Below, piece after piece: positions 1 to 8,014 of a DNA stretch of 39,251 bases. A program made the translations under genes and the position numbers. Positions within the stretch are counted from its first letter, which is position 1, and the number at the start of each line of letters is the position of its first letter. Origin of the DNA: Bacteroidales bacterium UBA3844 (GTDB lineage Bacteria > Bacteroidota > Bacteroidia > Bacteroidales > Paludibacteraceae); assembly GCA_002392915.1 (NCBI GenBank), contig DGHQ01000030.1:1-39251 (forward strand). Reading direction: 5' to 3'. Below the pieces are notes generated by a model. The model did no database searches. It saw only the letters and a list, made by a program, of their open reading frames with translations, and was not told the origin of the DNA.

Positions 1-45
1 ATTGACTTTGCAAATCTAAGGTTTGAGATATAAAATTGATGATTT

Positions 46-2247
46 ATGAAAAGAGGAAAAAAATCGAATAAGGCGTTTAGCATCGGGAAAAAAGCTATGC
101 GTCCGAAAAATAAAAATAGAAAGCATGAATCAGCCGTCTCTGTTCGAAAGAAAGAGATAGTGAATGATATATCTAGATATTTTGCCGAATATCAGGGCGA
201 TCCCGTCTCTTACAAGGATGTGGCTGCCACTCTCGGCTATTCCGGCATGACTGCTCGCCAACAGATCATAGATGTGCTTCAGGAGTTTGCTGCGACGGGT
301 TATCTTATTGAGTCTCCTGTCGGAAAATACCGTTTGAATCCTCGTATGGGTTCTCTTGTCGGTGTCATCACGGCCAAACGCGGTGGAGGTGCAATTCTTG
401 TGCCTGAAGACGGTGGGGATGAAATCATAATCAGCGACCGTAACCTTAATAAGGCTGCTGTCGGCGACACTGTGAAAGTCCGTCTGTTTGCTCGTCGTCA
501 GGGTAAAGAGCAGGAGGGAGAGGTCATGGAAGTGCTGAAACGTGAACGTGACACTATCGTCGGAAAACTGAATGTGAAGGAGAATTATGCGTTCTTGCTC
601 GTCGACAACCGTATTCTTGGCAACGATATTTTTGTGCCGATCGATAAACTGAATGGTGCGAAAGATGGAGATAAGGCAATTGTTAAAATCATTGATTGGG
701 CTGAAAAGGGAAGAAATCCAGTCGGTGAGGTGACGGTGGTGCTCGGTAGCTCAGGCGACAATAATGCTGAGATGCATGCCATACTTGTCGAATTTGGTCT
801 GCCTTATAGCTATCCTGCTGAGGTGGAGGCTTACGCGGACACTATCCCAGATGAAATATCATCGGAAGAGATCGCAAAACGTTTGGACTGCCGTGATATC
901 CCAACATTCACTATCGACCCTCGTGATGCTAAAGACTTCGACGACGCGTTGTCTGTACGCAAACTGGACAATGGCAACTGGGAGGTCGGTGTACATATCG
1001 CCGATGTCACTCACTATGTCCATCTCGACGATTGTATCGAGCAGGAGGCTGTCAGCCGTGCTACCAGCGTCTACCTTGTCGACCGAACTATACCAATGCT
1101 TCCTGAAAGATTGTGTAATAAGGTTTGTTCTCTTCGTCCTGATGAAGAAAAACTTTGTTATTCGGTGATGTTTGAAATGGATGACAATGCTAAAGTGATC
1201 AACTATCAGATTGTCCACACAGTCATCAAATCCGACCGTCGCTTCACATACGAGGATGCTCAGAGCGTTATTGAGACTAAGGAGGGTGATATGAAAGACG
1301 AAATCCTGACTCTCGACAGACTGGCTAAAAAACTTCGTGAGGAGAGATTCAAGAACGGAGCTATCGCATTTGAGCGTACTGAGGTGAAATTTGAAATTGA
1401 CGAAAATGGTAAACCTATCGACGTCTTTTTCAAGGAAAGCAAGGATGCCAACAAACTTATCGAGGAATTTATGCTTCTTGCCAACAGGACTGTGGCTGAA
1501 CATATCGGCGGACAAAAGAATCCGAAAACTTTCGTCTACCGTGTCCACGACAATCCGGATCCTGACAAACTGAACAATCTGTCTCAGTTCATCTCTCGCT
1601 TCGGATATAAACTGAATACGACAGGCAAGAATAAAGAAGTCTCAACTTCAATCAACAACTTGCTCGACAAGGTGCAGGGCACAAGAGAACAGAATCTGAT
1701 TGAGACAATTACAATCCGTTCGATGGCAAAAGCTATCTACTCTACAGATAATGTGGGCCACTACGGACTTTCTTTCGACTATTACACTCATTTCACTTCG
1801 CCAATCCGTCGTTATCCGGATATGATGGTGCATCGTCTGCTCGATAGATATGCGAGAGGCGAGAAGAGCGCCGACAAACTATTGTTCGACGACCTTTGTG
1901 ACCATAGCTCAAAGATGGAACAACTTGCAGCAAATGCAGAGCGTGCGTCTATCAAGTACAAGCAAGTGGAGTATATGAAGGAGCGTCTTGGACAGATCTA
2001 CGACGGTGTGATTTCAGGTGTGACAGAGTGGGGTATCTATGTCGAGTTGACGCAGAACAAGTGTGAGGGTATGATACCAATCCGTGAACTTGATGACGAC
2101 TACTATGTGTTTGATGAAAAGAATTATTGTATCACGGGACGTAGAAAAGGGAAAAAATTCCAGCTTGGCGACGAAGTTGTTGTGAAGATCGCCCGTGCCG
2201 ACTTGGATAAGAAACAGCTTGATTTTGCACTTGTGGAGAAGAAATAA
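46..2247 (+). CDS. rnr: Ribonuclease R (3'-5' exoribonuclease)
   Basis: A 733-residue RNase II/R family protein that degrades structured RNA processively from the 3' end in the cytoplasm. The N-terminus is Lys/Arg-rich, followed by a winged-helix-like segment (about residues 30-100) and cold-shock-type OB regions. The RNB catalytic domain carries TIDPRDAKDFDDALS, the acidic metal-binding cluster, and the HIADVTHYV and LPERLCNKVCSLRP motifs. A C-terminal S1 domain begins near GQIYDGVISGVTEWGIYVEL. Length and domain order are those of RNase R. The ATG at 46 is the first in frame. Seven bases separate its stop from the next gene, so it probably leads a three-gene unit. The only promoter hint in the 45 upstream bases is an imperfect TGACTTTG at 3-10. 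Confidence 0.96.
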   Translation: MKRGKKSNKAFSIGKKAMRPKNKNRKHESAVSVRKKEIVNDISRYFAEYQGDPVSYKDVAATLGYSGMTARQQIIDVLQEFAATGYLIESPVGKYRLNPRMGSLVGVITAKRGGGAILVPEDGGDEIIISDRNLNKAAVGDTVKVRLFARRQGKEQEGEVMEVLKRERDTIVGKLNVKENYAFLLVDNRILGNDIFVPIDKLNGAKDGDKAIVKIIDWAEKGRNPVGEVTVVLGSSGDNNAEMHAILVEFGLPYSYPAEVEAYADTIPDEISSEEIAKRLDCRDIPTFTIDPRDAKDFDDALSVRKLDNGNWEVGVHIADVTHYVHLDDCIEQEAVSRATSVYLVDRTIPMLPERLCNKVCSLRPDEEKLCYSVMFEMDDNAKVINYQIVHTVIKSDRRFTYEDAQSVIETKEGDMKDEILTLDRLAKKLREERFKNGAIAFERTEVKFEIDENGKPIDVFFKESKDANKLIEEFMLLANRTVAEHIGGQKNPKTFVYRVHDNPDPDKLNNLSQFISRFGYKLNTTGKNKEVSTSINNLLDKVQGTREQNLIETITIRSMAKAIYSTDNVGHYGLSFDYYTHFTSPIRRYPDMMVHRLLDRYARGEKSADKLLFDDLCDHSSKMEQLAANAERASIKYKQVEYMKERLGQIYDGVISGVTEWGIYVELTQNKCEGMIPIRELDDDYYVFDEKNYCITGRRKGKKFQLGDEVVVKIARADLDKKQLDFALVEKK

Positions 2248-2253
2248 AAAGAT

Positions 2254-3108
2254 ATGAAAAAAAATCTGATTTATATTGCGACGTCGTTGCTGATAGGCTT
2301 TGCATCATGTGGTGAGAAACATACTACTGATGTGGAGGATATGGGAATGTCTGGCGATGTACACAAACTGAGCGAATTCAAGTATTATGCGGAGGAGCGT
2401 TTTGGAGAGGTGACTCGTGGCGAGGCTTTCCGTGAAGAAGGAGAGTGGGACCGTGAAATTATCTTCAACAAGGCAGGATATTTTGACACTGTGCGATTGA
2501 CCACCAGCGCGGGCGACGATGTCGGAAGCATTACGTATGCCTACAACAAGCAGGGGCAGAAGGTGTGTGAAATGAATTATGACGCTGAAGGTAATCCCGT
2601 CGACAAATCCGTCTTCTTCTATAAAAATGACAAACTTGCCAGAATCGAAAAGTATAACGCCGAAGAGAGTATTTCCGGACGTGTGAACTATGAATATGAC
2701 GACGAGAATAATTTAAATTATACTCGTTACTACAATTTCAAAGGGGAATTGCTTCAGACTATCGAACAGAGCATGTCGAAGCGAGGATTGCCGTTTGTGA
2801 CAAAGATTTATGGTCGTGAGGGCGATTTGGCAAATTGGCGTGAGGAGAAATACAATTCGGCTGGTCTGCTTGAAAAACTTACAGTGAAAGAGCCTGATGG
2901 CAATGTGACTATGGTTGTCAGTTTCCTTTATGATGAGAATGGAAACGCAATTTCGCAAACGGCTGTGGACGGAGAAGGAGAGGCATTTGTGCCTCACACA
3001 TGGGAATATACATTCGATGATCATAAGAATTGGTTGACATGCACAGAGTATGAGGGAGGCAAACCTCTTTATATAACTGTCAGAGCAATAGAATATTTTT
3101 CAAAATAA
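2254..3108 (+). CDS. Putative lipoprotein with YD/RHS-like repeats
   Basis: A 284-residue protein with a lipoprotein signal peptide (MKKNLIYIATSLLIGFASC). The lipobox FASC predicts lipidation at Cys19 and export to the envelope. The body has loose tandem repeats of the form YxYDxxGNxxxxxxYxxxG, for example YAYNKQGQKV, YEYDDENNLNYTRYY and FLYDENGNAISQ, as in YD/RHS-like beta-strand repeats. The C-terminus (HTWEYTFDDHKNWLTC...) resembles small Bacteroidetes lipoproteins of unknown role. It lies 7 bp after rnr and 10 bp before the PanE-like gene, so co-transcription is likely. No catalytic motif is visible and I assign no function. Confidence 0.8.
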   Translation: MKKNLIYIATSLLIGFASCGEKHTTDVEDMGMSGDVHKLSEFKYYAEERFGEVTRGEAFREEGEWDREIIFNKAGYFDTVRLTTSAGDDVGSITYAYNKQGQKVCEMNYDAEGNPVDKSVFFYKNDKLARIEKYNAEESISGRVNYEYDDENNLNYTRYYNFKGELLQTIEQSMSKRGLPFVTKIYGREGDLANWREEKYNSAGLLEKLTVKEPDGNVTMVVSFLYDENGNAISQTAVDGEGEAFVPHTWEYTFDDHKNWLTCTEYEGGKPLYITVRAIEYFSK

Positions 3109-3118
3109 TATAGTCAAG

Positions 3119-4021
3119 ATGAGATACGCTGTAGTTGGAACTGGCGCTATTGGCGGATATTATGGAGGAATGCTGGCAAATGCTGACGCGGATGTCCATT
3201 TCCTTTTCCATTCTGATTACGACGCTGCATGGAGCAACGGATTGAGAGTGAATTCCGTCAACGGAGATTTCGAAATCGAACATATCAATGCTTATAACTC
3301 CACGGCTTCGATGCCCAAAGCTGATGTTGTTTTGGTTGGTCTGAAGACGTTGCAGAACCGGCTCCTTCCAGAATTGCTTGACCCCATTGTGAAGGAGGGA
3401 ACGCTGATTGCGTTGATACAGAATGGCATCGGCTACGAACAGGAGTTGCAGGAGGAGTTTCCAGAAGCGAGAATATGTGGTGGATTGGCATTCATCTGCG
3501 CGGAAAAAACGGCACCGGCAGTCGTTTCACATTACGACTATGGCAAATTGACGCTAGCTCTTCTTGGAGATGAGCCATGTGATGCGTTCGACGCAATGGT
3601 TGCGGACATGGAGGAGGCTGGTATCAACGTCGTTCGTGCGGATGATCTCAACACAGCAAGATGGAAGAAACTGGTGTGGAATACAGGATTCAACGGTCAG
3701 TCGGTGCTGTTTGGGAAAAATACAGAGGAATTATTGTTTGGCAGAGAGAAAGAAATGTATGTCAAACCGGCGATGTTGGAGATCATCAAAGCAGCCCAGG
3801 CTAACGGAGCTGATGTGGATGAATCGTTTGCCGATGAGATGATAGAGATGACTCTCAATATGAAACCATATTATCCAAGCATGCACGTGGATTATTCACA
3901 CGGACGCCGGCTTGAGGTGGAGGCAATCTATTCCCGTCCACTCAGATTAGGATTGGCGAAAGGAGTGGAGATGCCGGTGATGGAGGAGATGGAGAAAAGA
4001 TTGAGGAAGATTAATGGTTAA
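3119..4021 (+). CDS. panE: 2-dehydropantoate 2-reductase family protein (PanE/ApbA)
   Basis: A 300-residue NADPH-dependent reductase of the PanE/ApbA family. Residues 1-20 (MRYAVVGTGAIGGYYGGMLA) are a Rossmann dinucleotide-binding motif with GTGAIG at 7-12. NARWKKLVWNTGFN-like sequence (here TARWKKLVWNTGFNGQS) contains the family's catalytic Lys/Asn region, and the C-terminal helical domain has PSMHVDYSHGRRLEVEAI, matching the PSMxxDxxxGRxTExd motif. The usual reaction is ketopantoate to pantoate in coenzyme A synthesis. The family has paralogues acting on other 2-keto acids, so the exact substrate is inferred. It is last in the rnr unit and is followed by a hairpin terminator. Confidence 0.85.
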   Translation: MRYAVVGTGAIGGYYGGMLANADADVHFLFHSDYDAAWSNGLRVNSVNGDFEIEHINAYNSTASMPKADVVLVGLKTLQNRLLPELLDPIVKEGTLIALIQNGIGYEQELQEEFPEARICGGLAFICAEKTAPAVVSHYDYGKLTLALLGDEPCDAFDAMVADMEEAGINVVRADDLNTARWKKLVWNTGFNGQSVLFGKNTEELLFGREKEMYVKPAMLEIIKAAQANGADVDESFADEMIEMTLNMKPYYPSMHVDYSHGRRLEVEAIYSRPLRLGLAKGVEMPVMEEMEKRLRKING

Positions 4022-4334
4022 AGATTAACGATATTTGTAGAGACGGGGCATGTCCCCGTCTTTTGTTTTATATAAGACCCTGTCATCTGCGTCTGGGGTA
4101 TTCGGGAAATCTGTTCAAATTTGGTTATAGATTGAGGATTGTTAAGGGCGGAACGCCCTAACCTCTCCCTAAGTGCGAGCCGTAAGGCGAGCTGATATAA
4201 TAATTTATTTATGGATTTTGCCCTTTCAGGGCATCATTGCATCGGAACATTATAAGCCTCAGGGTTTCGCTTCGCTTTACCCTGGGCTATGTTGTAGTTG
4301 GACTTACAGTCCCATCATTCTTCATTCTTCATTC
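4022..4334. repeat. Gene-free 313-bp region made of hairpin repeat elements
   Basis: There is no credible gene here. Besides the terminator at 4041 it holds three small hairpins: GGGCG-GAA-CGCCC near 4146, GCCCT-TTC-AGGGC near 4220, and a longer one around 4257-4288 with arms CAGGGT and ACCCTG flanked by GCC and GGC. At 4312-4350 there is a tandem ATTCTTC/ATTCTTA tract that continues into the 3' end of nudC (read on the minus strand it starts inside the last codons). The layout (short AT-rich tandem, then ATGGG, then GGGT...ACCC hairpin) parallels the elements behind mutS2 and ung. Interpretation as an interspersed non-coding repeat is inference. Confidence 0.55.
4041..4070 (+). terminator. 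Intrinsic terminator after the PanE-like gene
   Basis: An 8-bp perfect stem AGACGGGG / CCCCGTCT (4041-4048 with 4054-4061), loop CATGT, followed by TTTGTTTTA. It is 19 bp past the stop. The AGACG...CGTCT outer stem recurs in three other hairpins of the window. Confidence 0.8.
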
Positions 4335-5111
4335 TTAATTTTTCATTTTTTCCCAAGAGAGCCATTCATCTAGCAACATCCTTGCCATGGATAGTTTTCC
4401 TGGAATTTCTGGCATCGCATGACGGTTGAACCATCGGCAGTCGAGCAATTCCTCCTCCTGGACTTTGATCTCTCCGCTTTCGTATTCCGCAAAGAATCCA
4501 AGCATCAGATTGTTGGGGTATGGCCATGGTTGTGATTTGTAGTAACGGATATTCTTGATTTTCAATCCCGTCTCTTCCATCACCTCGCGTCGCACCGTCT
4601 CCTCGATGCTTTCTCCCGTCTCTACAAATCCTGCAATAAGTCCATAATACGGACGTCTGAAATTTTTTGCTCTTGCTAGCAGCACTTCATCTTTGCCTCT
4701 GGAAACAAGCACGATGATCGCTGGCTGCACCGGAGCCCAGATCTCTCTGCCGCATCCTGTGCAGACGCGGCTGATATCCGTCTTCTTCTCCATCTCTTTT
4801 CCGCAATGCGAGCAGAATCGGATATTGGTGTGGAAATTGATTAGTTCGGCAGCCTTTCCTGCTGCGTAGTATTCATCGAAAGGCAGTTTGGCATAAGAAT
4901 CGCGTAATCCGGAAAATTCTAAAGTCGACGGCAATTCACCATCAATAGAGACGGCTTTGGCAGGACATCCGTTCAATTCTGGCAAAGTGATTGTTCCCGA
5001 CTTTATTGCAAACGGCACCGTCTCTGCAAACGGAATACTATATCCGCTTTCTGATTTTTTCTCAACTACGATTTCAGATTTTTCGTTGAATGCAAACCAA
5101 TATGTCTTCAT
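4335..5111 (-). CDS. nudC: NAD(H) pyrophosphatase (Nudix, zinc ribbon)
   Basis: A 258-residue Nudix hydrolase that cleaves NADH/NAD+, and in many bacteria removes NAD caps from RNA 5' ends. A four-cysteine zinc ribbon is visible (Cys100, Cys103, Cys117, Cys120: FCSHCGKEM...RVCTGCGREIW). The Nudix box follows at 161-183 (GFVETGESIEETVRREVMEE then TGL) with all consensus Gly/Glu residues. The SQPWPYP motif at 193-199 is the signature separating NudC from other Nudix enzymes. The start ATG has GGATCG upstream and no better alternative. Its 3' end merges into the AATGAAGAATGAAG tandem described for 4022-4334. It is downstream of pyrH but separated from it by a terminator. Confidence 0.95.
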   Translation of the reverse strand: MKTYWFAFNEKSEIVVEKKSESGYSIPFAETVPFAIKSGTITLPELNGCPAKAVSIDGELPSTLEFSGLRDSYAKLPFDEYYAAGKAAELINFHTNIRFCSHCGKEMEKKTDISRVCTGCGREIWAPVQPAIIVLVSRGKDEVLLARAKNFRRPYYGLIAGFVETGESIEETVRREVMEETGLKIKNIRYYKSQPWPYPNNLMLGFFAEYESGEIKVQEEELLDCRWFNRHAMPEIPGKLSMARMLLDEWLSWEKMKN

Positions 5112-5135
5112 TTTGCGATCCAGTTATAATTTATA

Positions 5136-5172
5136 TCTAAAATAAGAAACGCAGAGGTGTTTGACCTCTGCG
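5136..5172 (-). terminator. Intrinsic terminator of pyrH
   Basis: A 9-bp perfect stem CGCAGAGGT / ACCTCTGCG (5150-5158 with 5164-5172). Read on the minus strand it is followed by GTTTCTTATTTTAG. It lies between pyrH and nudC. Confidence 0.8.
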
Positions 5173-5205
5173 TAATTATGTATTCCGCTGGAATTCTTAA
5201 TTCAT

Positions 5206-5916
5206 TTAAGGGTGAACGAAAGTGCCGATATTGTCGCCCGACATCACCTTCTTCAAATTGCCTACGACATCCATGTTGAACACCATGATAGGCATCTTGT
5301 TGTCTTTAGCCAAAGCTGTGGCTGTGACATCCATCACCTTCAATCCACGGTTTAGAATCTCGTCGTAACTAATTTCGTCAAACTTAGTTGCTGTAGGGTC
5401 TTTTTCAGGATCTGCAGTGTAGATTCCGTCAACACGAGTACCCTTAAGCATCACGTCTGCTCCGATCTCGATAGCGCGGAGAGCGGAACCCGTATCAGTT
5501 GTGAAGAAAGGACAACCTGTGCCGGCAGTCATAATTGCGATCGCACCGCTTTGCATTGTCTCCACTGCTTTGTCGCGAGTGTAGAATTCACCGATAGGCT
5601 CCATACGGATAGCAGTCAACACCTTTGCAGGCTGACCGATAGATGCAAGAGCTGATGATAGCGCCATACCGTTGATCACTGTGGCAAGCATTCCCATCTG
5701 GTCGCCCTTCACACGGTCGAATCCGGCTTTTGCTCCGCTCAATCCACGGAAAATATTTCCTCCACCAATTACGATGCCGATCTCGACACCCATTTCTTTG
5801 ATCTCCTTTATCTGTTGTGCATATTCCGCAAGACGAGTCTCGTCTATACCGTAGCCTTTGCTGCCCTGCAATGATTCTCCGCTTAACTTCAATAAAATTC
5901 TCTTAAAACGTGCCAT
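5206..5916 (-). CDS. pyrH: Uridylate (UMP) kinase
   Basis: A 236-residue amino-acid-kinase-fold UMP kinase that converts UMP to UDP in pyrimidine nucleotide synthesis. The N-terminus MARFKRILLKLSGESLQG contains the phosphate-binding Lys and GES motif; IGGGNIFRG, DQMGMLATVINGMAL, and TGCPFFTTDTGSALRAIEIGAD are PyrH signatures, with KGTRVDGIYTADP near residue 170. The reading frame stays open upstream to 6042, but family alignment begins at MARF, so I place the start at 5916; the additional 42 residues would be AT-rich promoter DNA. It diverges from the M23 peptidase gene across 112 bp containing promoter motifs for both directions. Confidence 0.96.
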   Translation of the reverse strand: MARFKRILLKLSGESLQGSKGYGIDETRLAEYAQQIKEIKEMGVEIGIVIGGGNIFRGLSGAKAGFDRVKGDQMGMLATVINGMALSSALASIGQPAKVLTAIRMEPIGEFYTRDKAVETMQSGAIAIMTAGTGCPFFTTDTGSALRAIEIGADVMLKGTRVDGIYTADPEKDPTATKFDEISYDEILNRGLKVMDVTATALAKDNKMPIMVFNMDVVGNLKKVMSGDNIGTFVHP

Positions 5917-5942
5917 TTCACCGATTTTTTTATATTTATCAG

Positions 5943-5950
5943 CAAATATA
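5943..5950 (-). promoter_or_regulatory. Candidate -7 element for pyrH
   Basis: On the minus strand the sequence reads TATATTTG, a full match to the Bacteroidetes -7 consensus TAnnTTTG, about 27 bp before the pyrH ATG. I see no clear TTTG at the expected -33 distance. Confidence 0.5.
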
Positions 5951-5969
5951 AGCATTTTAGCAGAGCATA

Positions 5970-6001
5970 TTTTATAAAAACCGATAAAAAAGATATATTT
6001 G
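5970..6001 (+). promoter_or_regulatory. Candidate promoter for the M23 peptidase gene
   Basis: TATATTTG at 5994-6001 matches TAnnTTTG, with TTTT 20 bp upstream at 5970-5973 in the -33 position. The ATG follows 27 bp after the -7 element. Confidence 0.55.
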
Positions 6002-6028
6002 CGTATTAATTGTAACTTTAGAGAGAAA

Positions 6029-6994
6029 ATGGCTAAACCCATATATCATTTTGACCCGAAAACTATGACCTATTTCCGTATCGATAATAAGATACAGTAT
6101 AGGATATCCAATATCATCTCGCATTTGGTGTCGAGCGTGTTTGCAGGATTAGCATGTTTCGTGTTGTTTGTAATGTTGTTTGAGAGCCCCAATGAGAAGG
6201 TACTACGTAGTGAGAAGCTTGAATTGGAGGCTCAGTACGAATTGTTGAACTCGCAGATTGAGGAGATTCAGGAGGTGTTGACAGATATACAGCAGCGTGA
6301 CGATAACTTGTATCGTGTCGTTGTGAACGCTGATCCTGTGCCAAGTGAGGCAAGAGAAATCGACAAGACATCTGTGAAGTATAAGGATTTGCGAGAGAAA
6401 ACATCTTCTGATATTGCTACACTCACCACACAAAAAGTGGATGAACTGCGTCGTAAACTATATGTGCAGAGCAAATCATTCAATGAGGTGTTCGACGCGG
6501 CAAAGAATCATGAGGAACGTCTCCTTCGTACACCGTCTATCCAGCCAGTGCTTAACAAGGATATGAAGCGTATGGCATCTGGATATGGTATGCGTATCGA
6601 CCCTATATACAAGACTCCTAAGTTCCATGCTGGAATGGACTTCTCAGGAGCCCATCGTTCTGAAATTTTTGCCACAGCCAAAGGAACACTTACATTTGTG
6701 GGTTGGAAGCAGGGATATGGAAACTGTATGATCATCGACCATGGCTTCGGCTATGAGACACTATACGCCCACATGGACGGATTCAAGTTGAAGCGAGGCC
6801 AGCAGGTTAATCGTGGCGACGTGATTGGTTATATGGGTAATACTGGTAAGAGTACGGGTACCCACCTTCACTATGAGGTGCATTATAAAGGCAAAGTGAC
6901 TGACCCTCGCAACTATTATTTCCAGGATTTGAATCCGGAAGAGTATGATGAGATGGTGCGTCTGACATCTAATAATGGTAATGTGTTTGACTAA
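6029..6994 (+). CDS. Membrane-anchored M23 family metallopeptidase
   Basis: A 321-residue envelope peptidase. It has a short cytoplasmic segment, one membrane helix (about 33-51, SSVFAGLACFVLFVMLF), a periplasmic coiled coil (about 55-160) and a C-terminal LytM/M23 domain. Zinc and catalytic residues are all present: His200 and Asp204 (HAGMD), His248 (YAHMD) and His279/His281 (THLHYE). It is therefore probably an active peptidoglycan endopeptidase rather than a degenerate EnvC/NlpD-type activator. The start is placed at MAKPIYHFDP; an in-frame ATG 30 bp upstream overlaps the promoter motif. A small membrane protein gene follows after 11 bp. Confidence 0.9.
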   Translation: MAKPIYHFDPKTMTYFRIDNKIQYRISNIISHLVSSVFAGLACFVLFVMLFESPNEKVLRSEKLELEAQYELLNSQIEEIQEVLTDIQQRDDNLYRVVVNADPVPSEAREIDKTSVKYKDLREKTSSDIATLTTQKVDELRRKLYVQSKSFNEVFDAAKNHEERLLRTPSIQPVLNKDMKRMASGYGMRIDPIYKTPKFHAGMDFSGAHRSEIFATAKGTLTFVGWKQGYGNCMIIDHGFGYETLYAHMDGFKLKRGQQVNRGDVIGYMGNTGKSTGTHLHYEVHYKGKVTDPRNYYFQDLNPEEYDEMVRLTSNNGNVFD

Positions 6995-7005
6995 AACGAA
7001 AAGGT

Positions 7006-7233
7006 ATGAATGAAGATCCTATTTTTTTTGTTGTGATTGGCTTGATTGCCGTCACCTTTGGAGGCTATAACCTTTACGAGAAGATAAAAAATCCTAAGCG
7101 ATTTGAAAAAGCCGTGGATACAACCGCAAAGTTTATGGGAGAGAATGTCAGCCGTGTCTGGCAGAGCATCTCAAGAATATGGTTCCCTATCATTGTTGGT
7201 ATTATCAGTATAATATTGGGAGCTTGTTTCTAA
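7006..7233 (+). CDS. Small two-helix membrane protein, unknown function
   Basis: A 75-residue protein with hydrophobic helices near both ends (about 6-24, IFFVVIGLIAVTFGGYNLY, and 57-74, FPIIVGIISIILGACF) joined by a basic amphipathic stretch. I do not recognise the family. It follows the M23 peptidase gene after 11 bp and is probably co-transcribed, so an envelope role is plausible but not shown. A strong dyad at 7314-7343 with a T-rich tail may be its terminator. Confidence 0.65.
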   Translation: MNEDPIFFVVIGLIAVTFGGYNLYEKIKNPKRFEKAVDTTAKFMGENVSRVWQSISRIWFPIIVGIISIILGACF

Positions 7234-7279
7234 TTAATGATAATTAAATTTTGATTTCAGAATTCCCCAAATGACTATT

Positions 7280-7293
7280 TGTCATAAGTGACA
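7280..7293. promoter_or_regulatory. Short dyad upstream of grpE
   Basis: Perfect 5-bp arms TGTCA / TGACA separated by TAAG, 106 bp before grpE. It could be an operator. It is not the CIRCE element. Confidence 0.3.
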
Positions 7294-7313
7294 TACTAAA
7301 AAACTGAATTGTC

Positions 7314-7350
7314 TGCCAAATTTGCAGTTTTGCAAGTTTGGCAAACTTTT
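7314..7350 (+). terminator. 13-bp inverted repeat before grpE: terminator or operator
   Basis: Arms TGCCAAATTTGCA (7314-7326) and TGCAAGTTTGGCA (7331-7343) pair with one mismatch around the loop GTTT, followed by AACTTTTTG. The hairpin plus T-run fits a terminator of the upstream membrane-protein gene. Its position 55 bp before grpE also allows a regulatory role in the chaperone operon. Confidence 0.55.
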
Positions 7351-7398
7351 TGATTACGATTAAATGTGTATTATATAATATAGATAAAATTTAATGAT

Positions 7399-8010
7399 AT
7401 GGCAGAAGATAATAATATAGAAGAACAAAAAGTGGAAAACGCAGAAGAGCAGACTGTTGAGGCTACAGCAGAGACAGCAGAAGCCGCAGCGTCGGAGACA
7501 GCAGAAACAACAGCTACAGAGGCTGAAGAGACCGCTACTGCAGAGCCTGTGGACGAGAGAGATGCAAAGATCGCAGAACTAGAGGCTCAGGTGGCAGCTC
7601 AGAAAGACCAGTATTTGCGCCTTTACGCCGAATTTGACAACTATAAGAAACGTACGTTAAAGGAGAAAGCAGAACTGATCCAGACAGCAGGCAAGAATGT
7701 GCTAGAGCAGATGCTTCCGCTTATAGACGATATGGAGAGAGCAATGGTGTCTGTGCAGAATGCAGATTCTGTGGAAGGAGTGAAAGAAGGAATAGATTTG
7801 ATCTATAATAAATTTGTTAAATTCCTTGATAGTAACAATGTAAAAGAAATCGAGACTGTAGGCTTGCCCTTCAATACCGACTTCCATGAGGCAGTCGCTC
7901 AGGTGCCCATGGGAGAAGATAAAAAAGGTGTTGTCATCGACTGTACTCAGAAAGGTTATATCATGGGTGAGAAGGTCGTGAGATTTGCCAAAGTCGTAAT
8001 AGGAGCATAA
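7399..8010 (+). CDS. grpE: GrpE nucleotide exchange factor
   Basis: A 203-residue cochaperone that releases ADP from DnaK. Residues 1-55 are a low-complexity Glu/Ala/Thr-rich acidic tail, followed by a long coiled coil (about 55-110, with QYLRLYAEFDNYKKR, the GrpE signature) and a C-terminal beta wing (HEAVAQVPMGEDKKGVVID, then GYIMGEKVVRFAKVVI). It sits 4 bp upstream of dnaJ, a usual arrangement. No dnaK is present in the window. The 165-bp upstream region has two dyads that may control expression. Confidence 0.96.
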   Translation: MAEDNNIEEQKVENAEEQTVEATAETAEAAASETAETTATEAEETATAEPVDERDAKIAELEAQVAAQKDQYLRLYAEFDNYKKRTLKEKAELIQTAGKNVLEQMLPLIDDMERAMVSVQNADSVEGVKEGIDLIYNKFVKFLDSNNVKEIETVGLPFNTDFHEAVAQVPMGEDKKGVVIDCTQKGYIMGEKVVRFAKVVIGA

Positions 8011-8014
8011 AGTC

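Noticed and set aside
4173..4373. A 66-codon open frame in the repeat region after the PanE-like gene
   Set aside because: It runs through hairpin repeats and into the 3' end of nudC on the other strand, and has no family resemblance or start signal.
5917..6042. 42-residue N-terminal extension of PyrH
   Set aside because: AT-rich sequence covering both divergent promoter motifs; homologues begin at MARFKRILLKLSGES.
7331..7360. Sigma-54-like site (TGGCA-N5-TTTGA) before grpE
   Set aside because: Matches the TGGCAC-N5-TTGCW consensus only loosely and falls inside the inverted repeat, which explains the sequence better.
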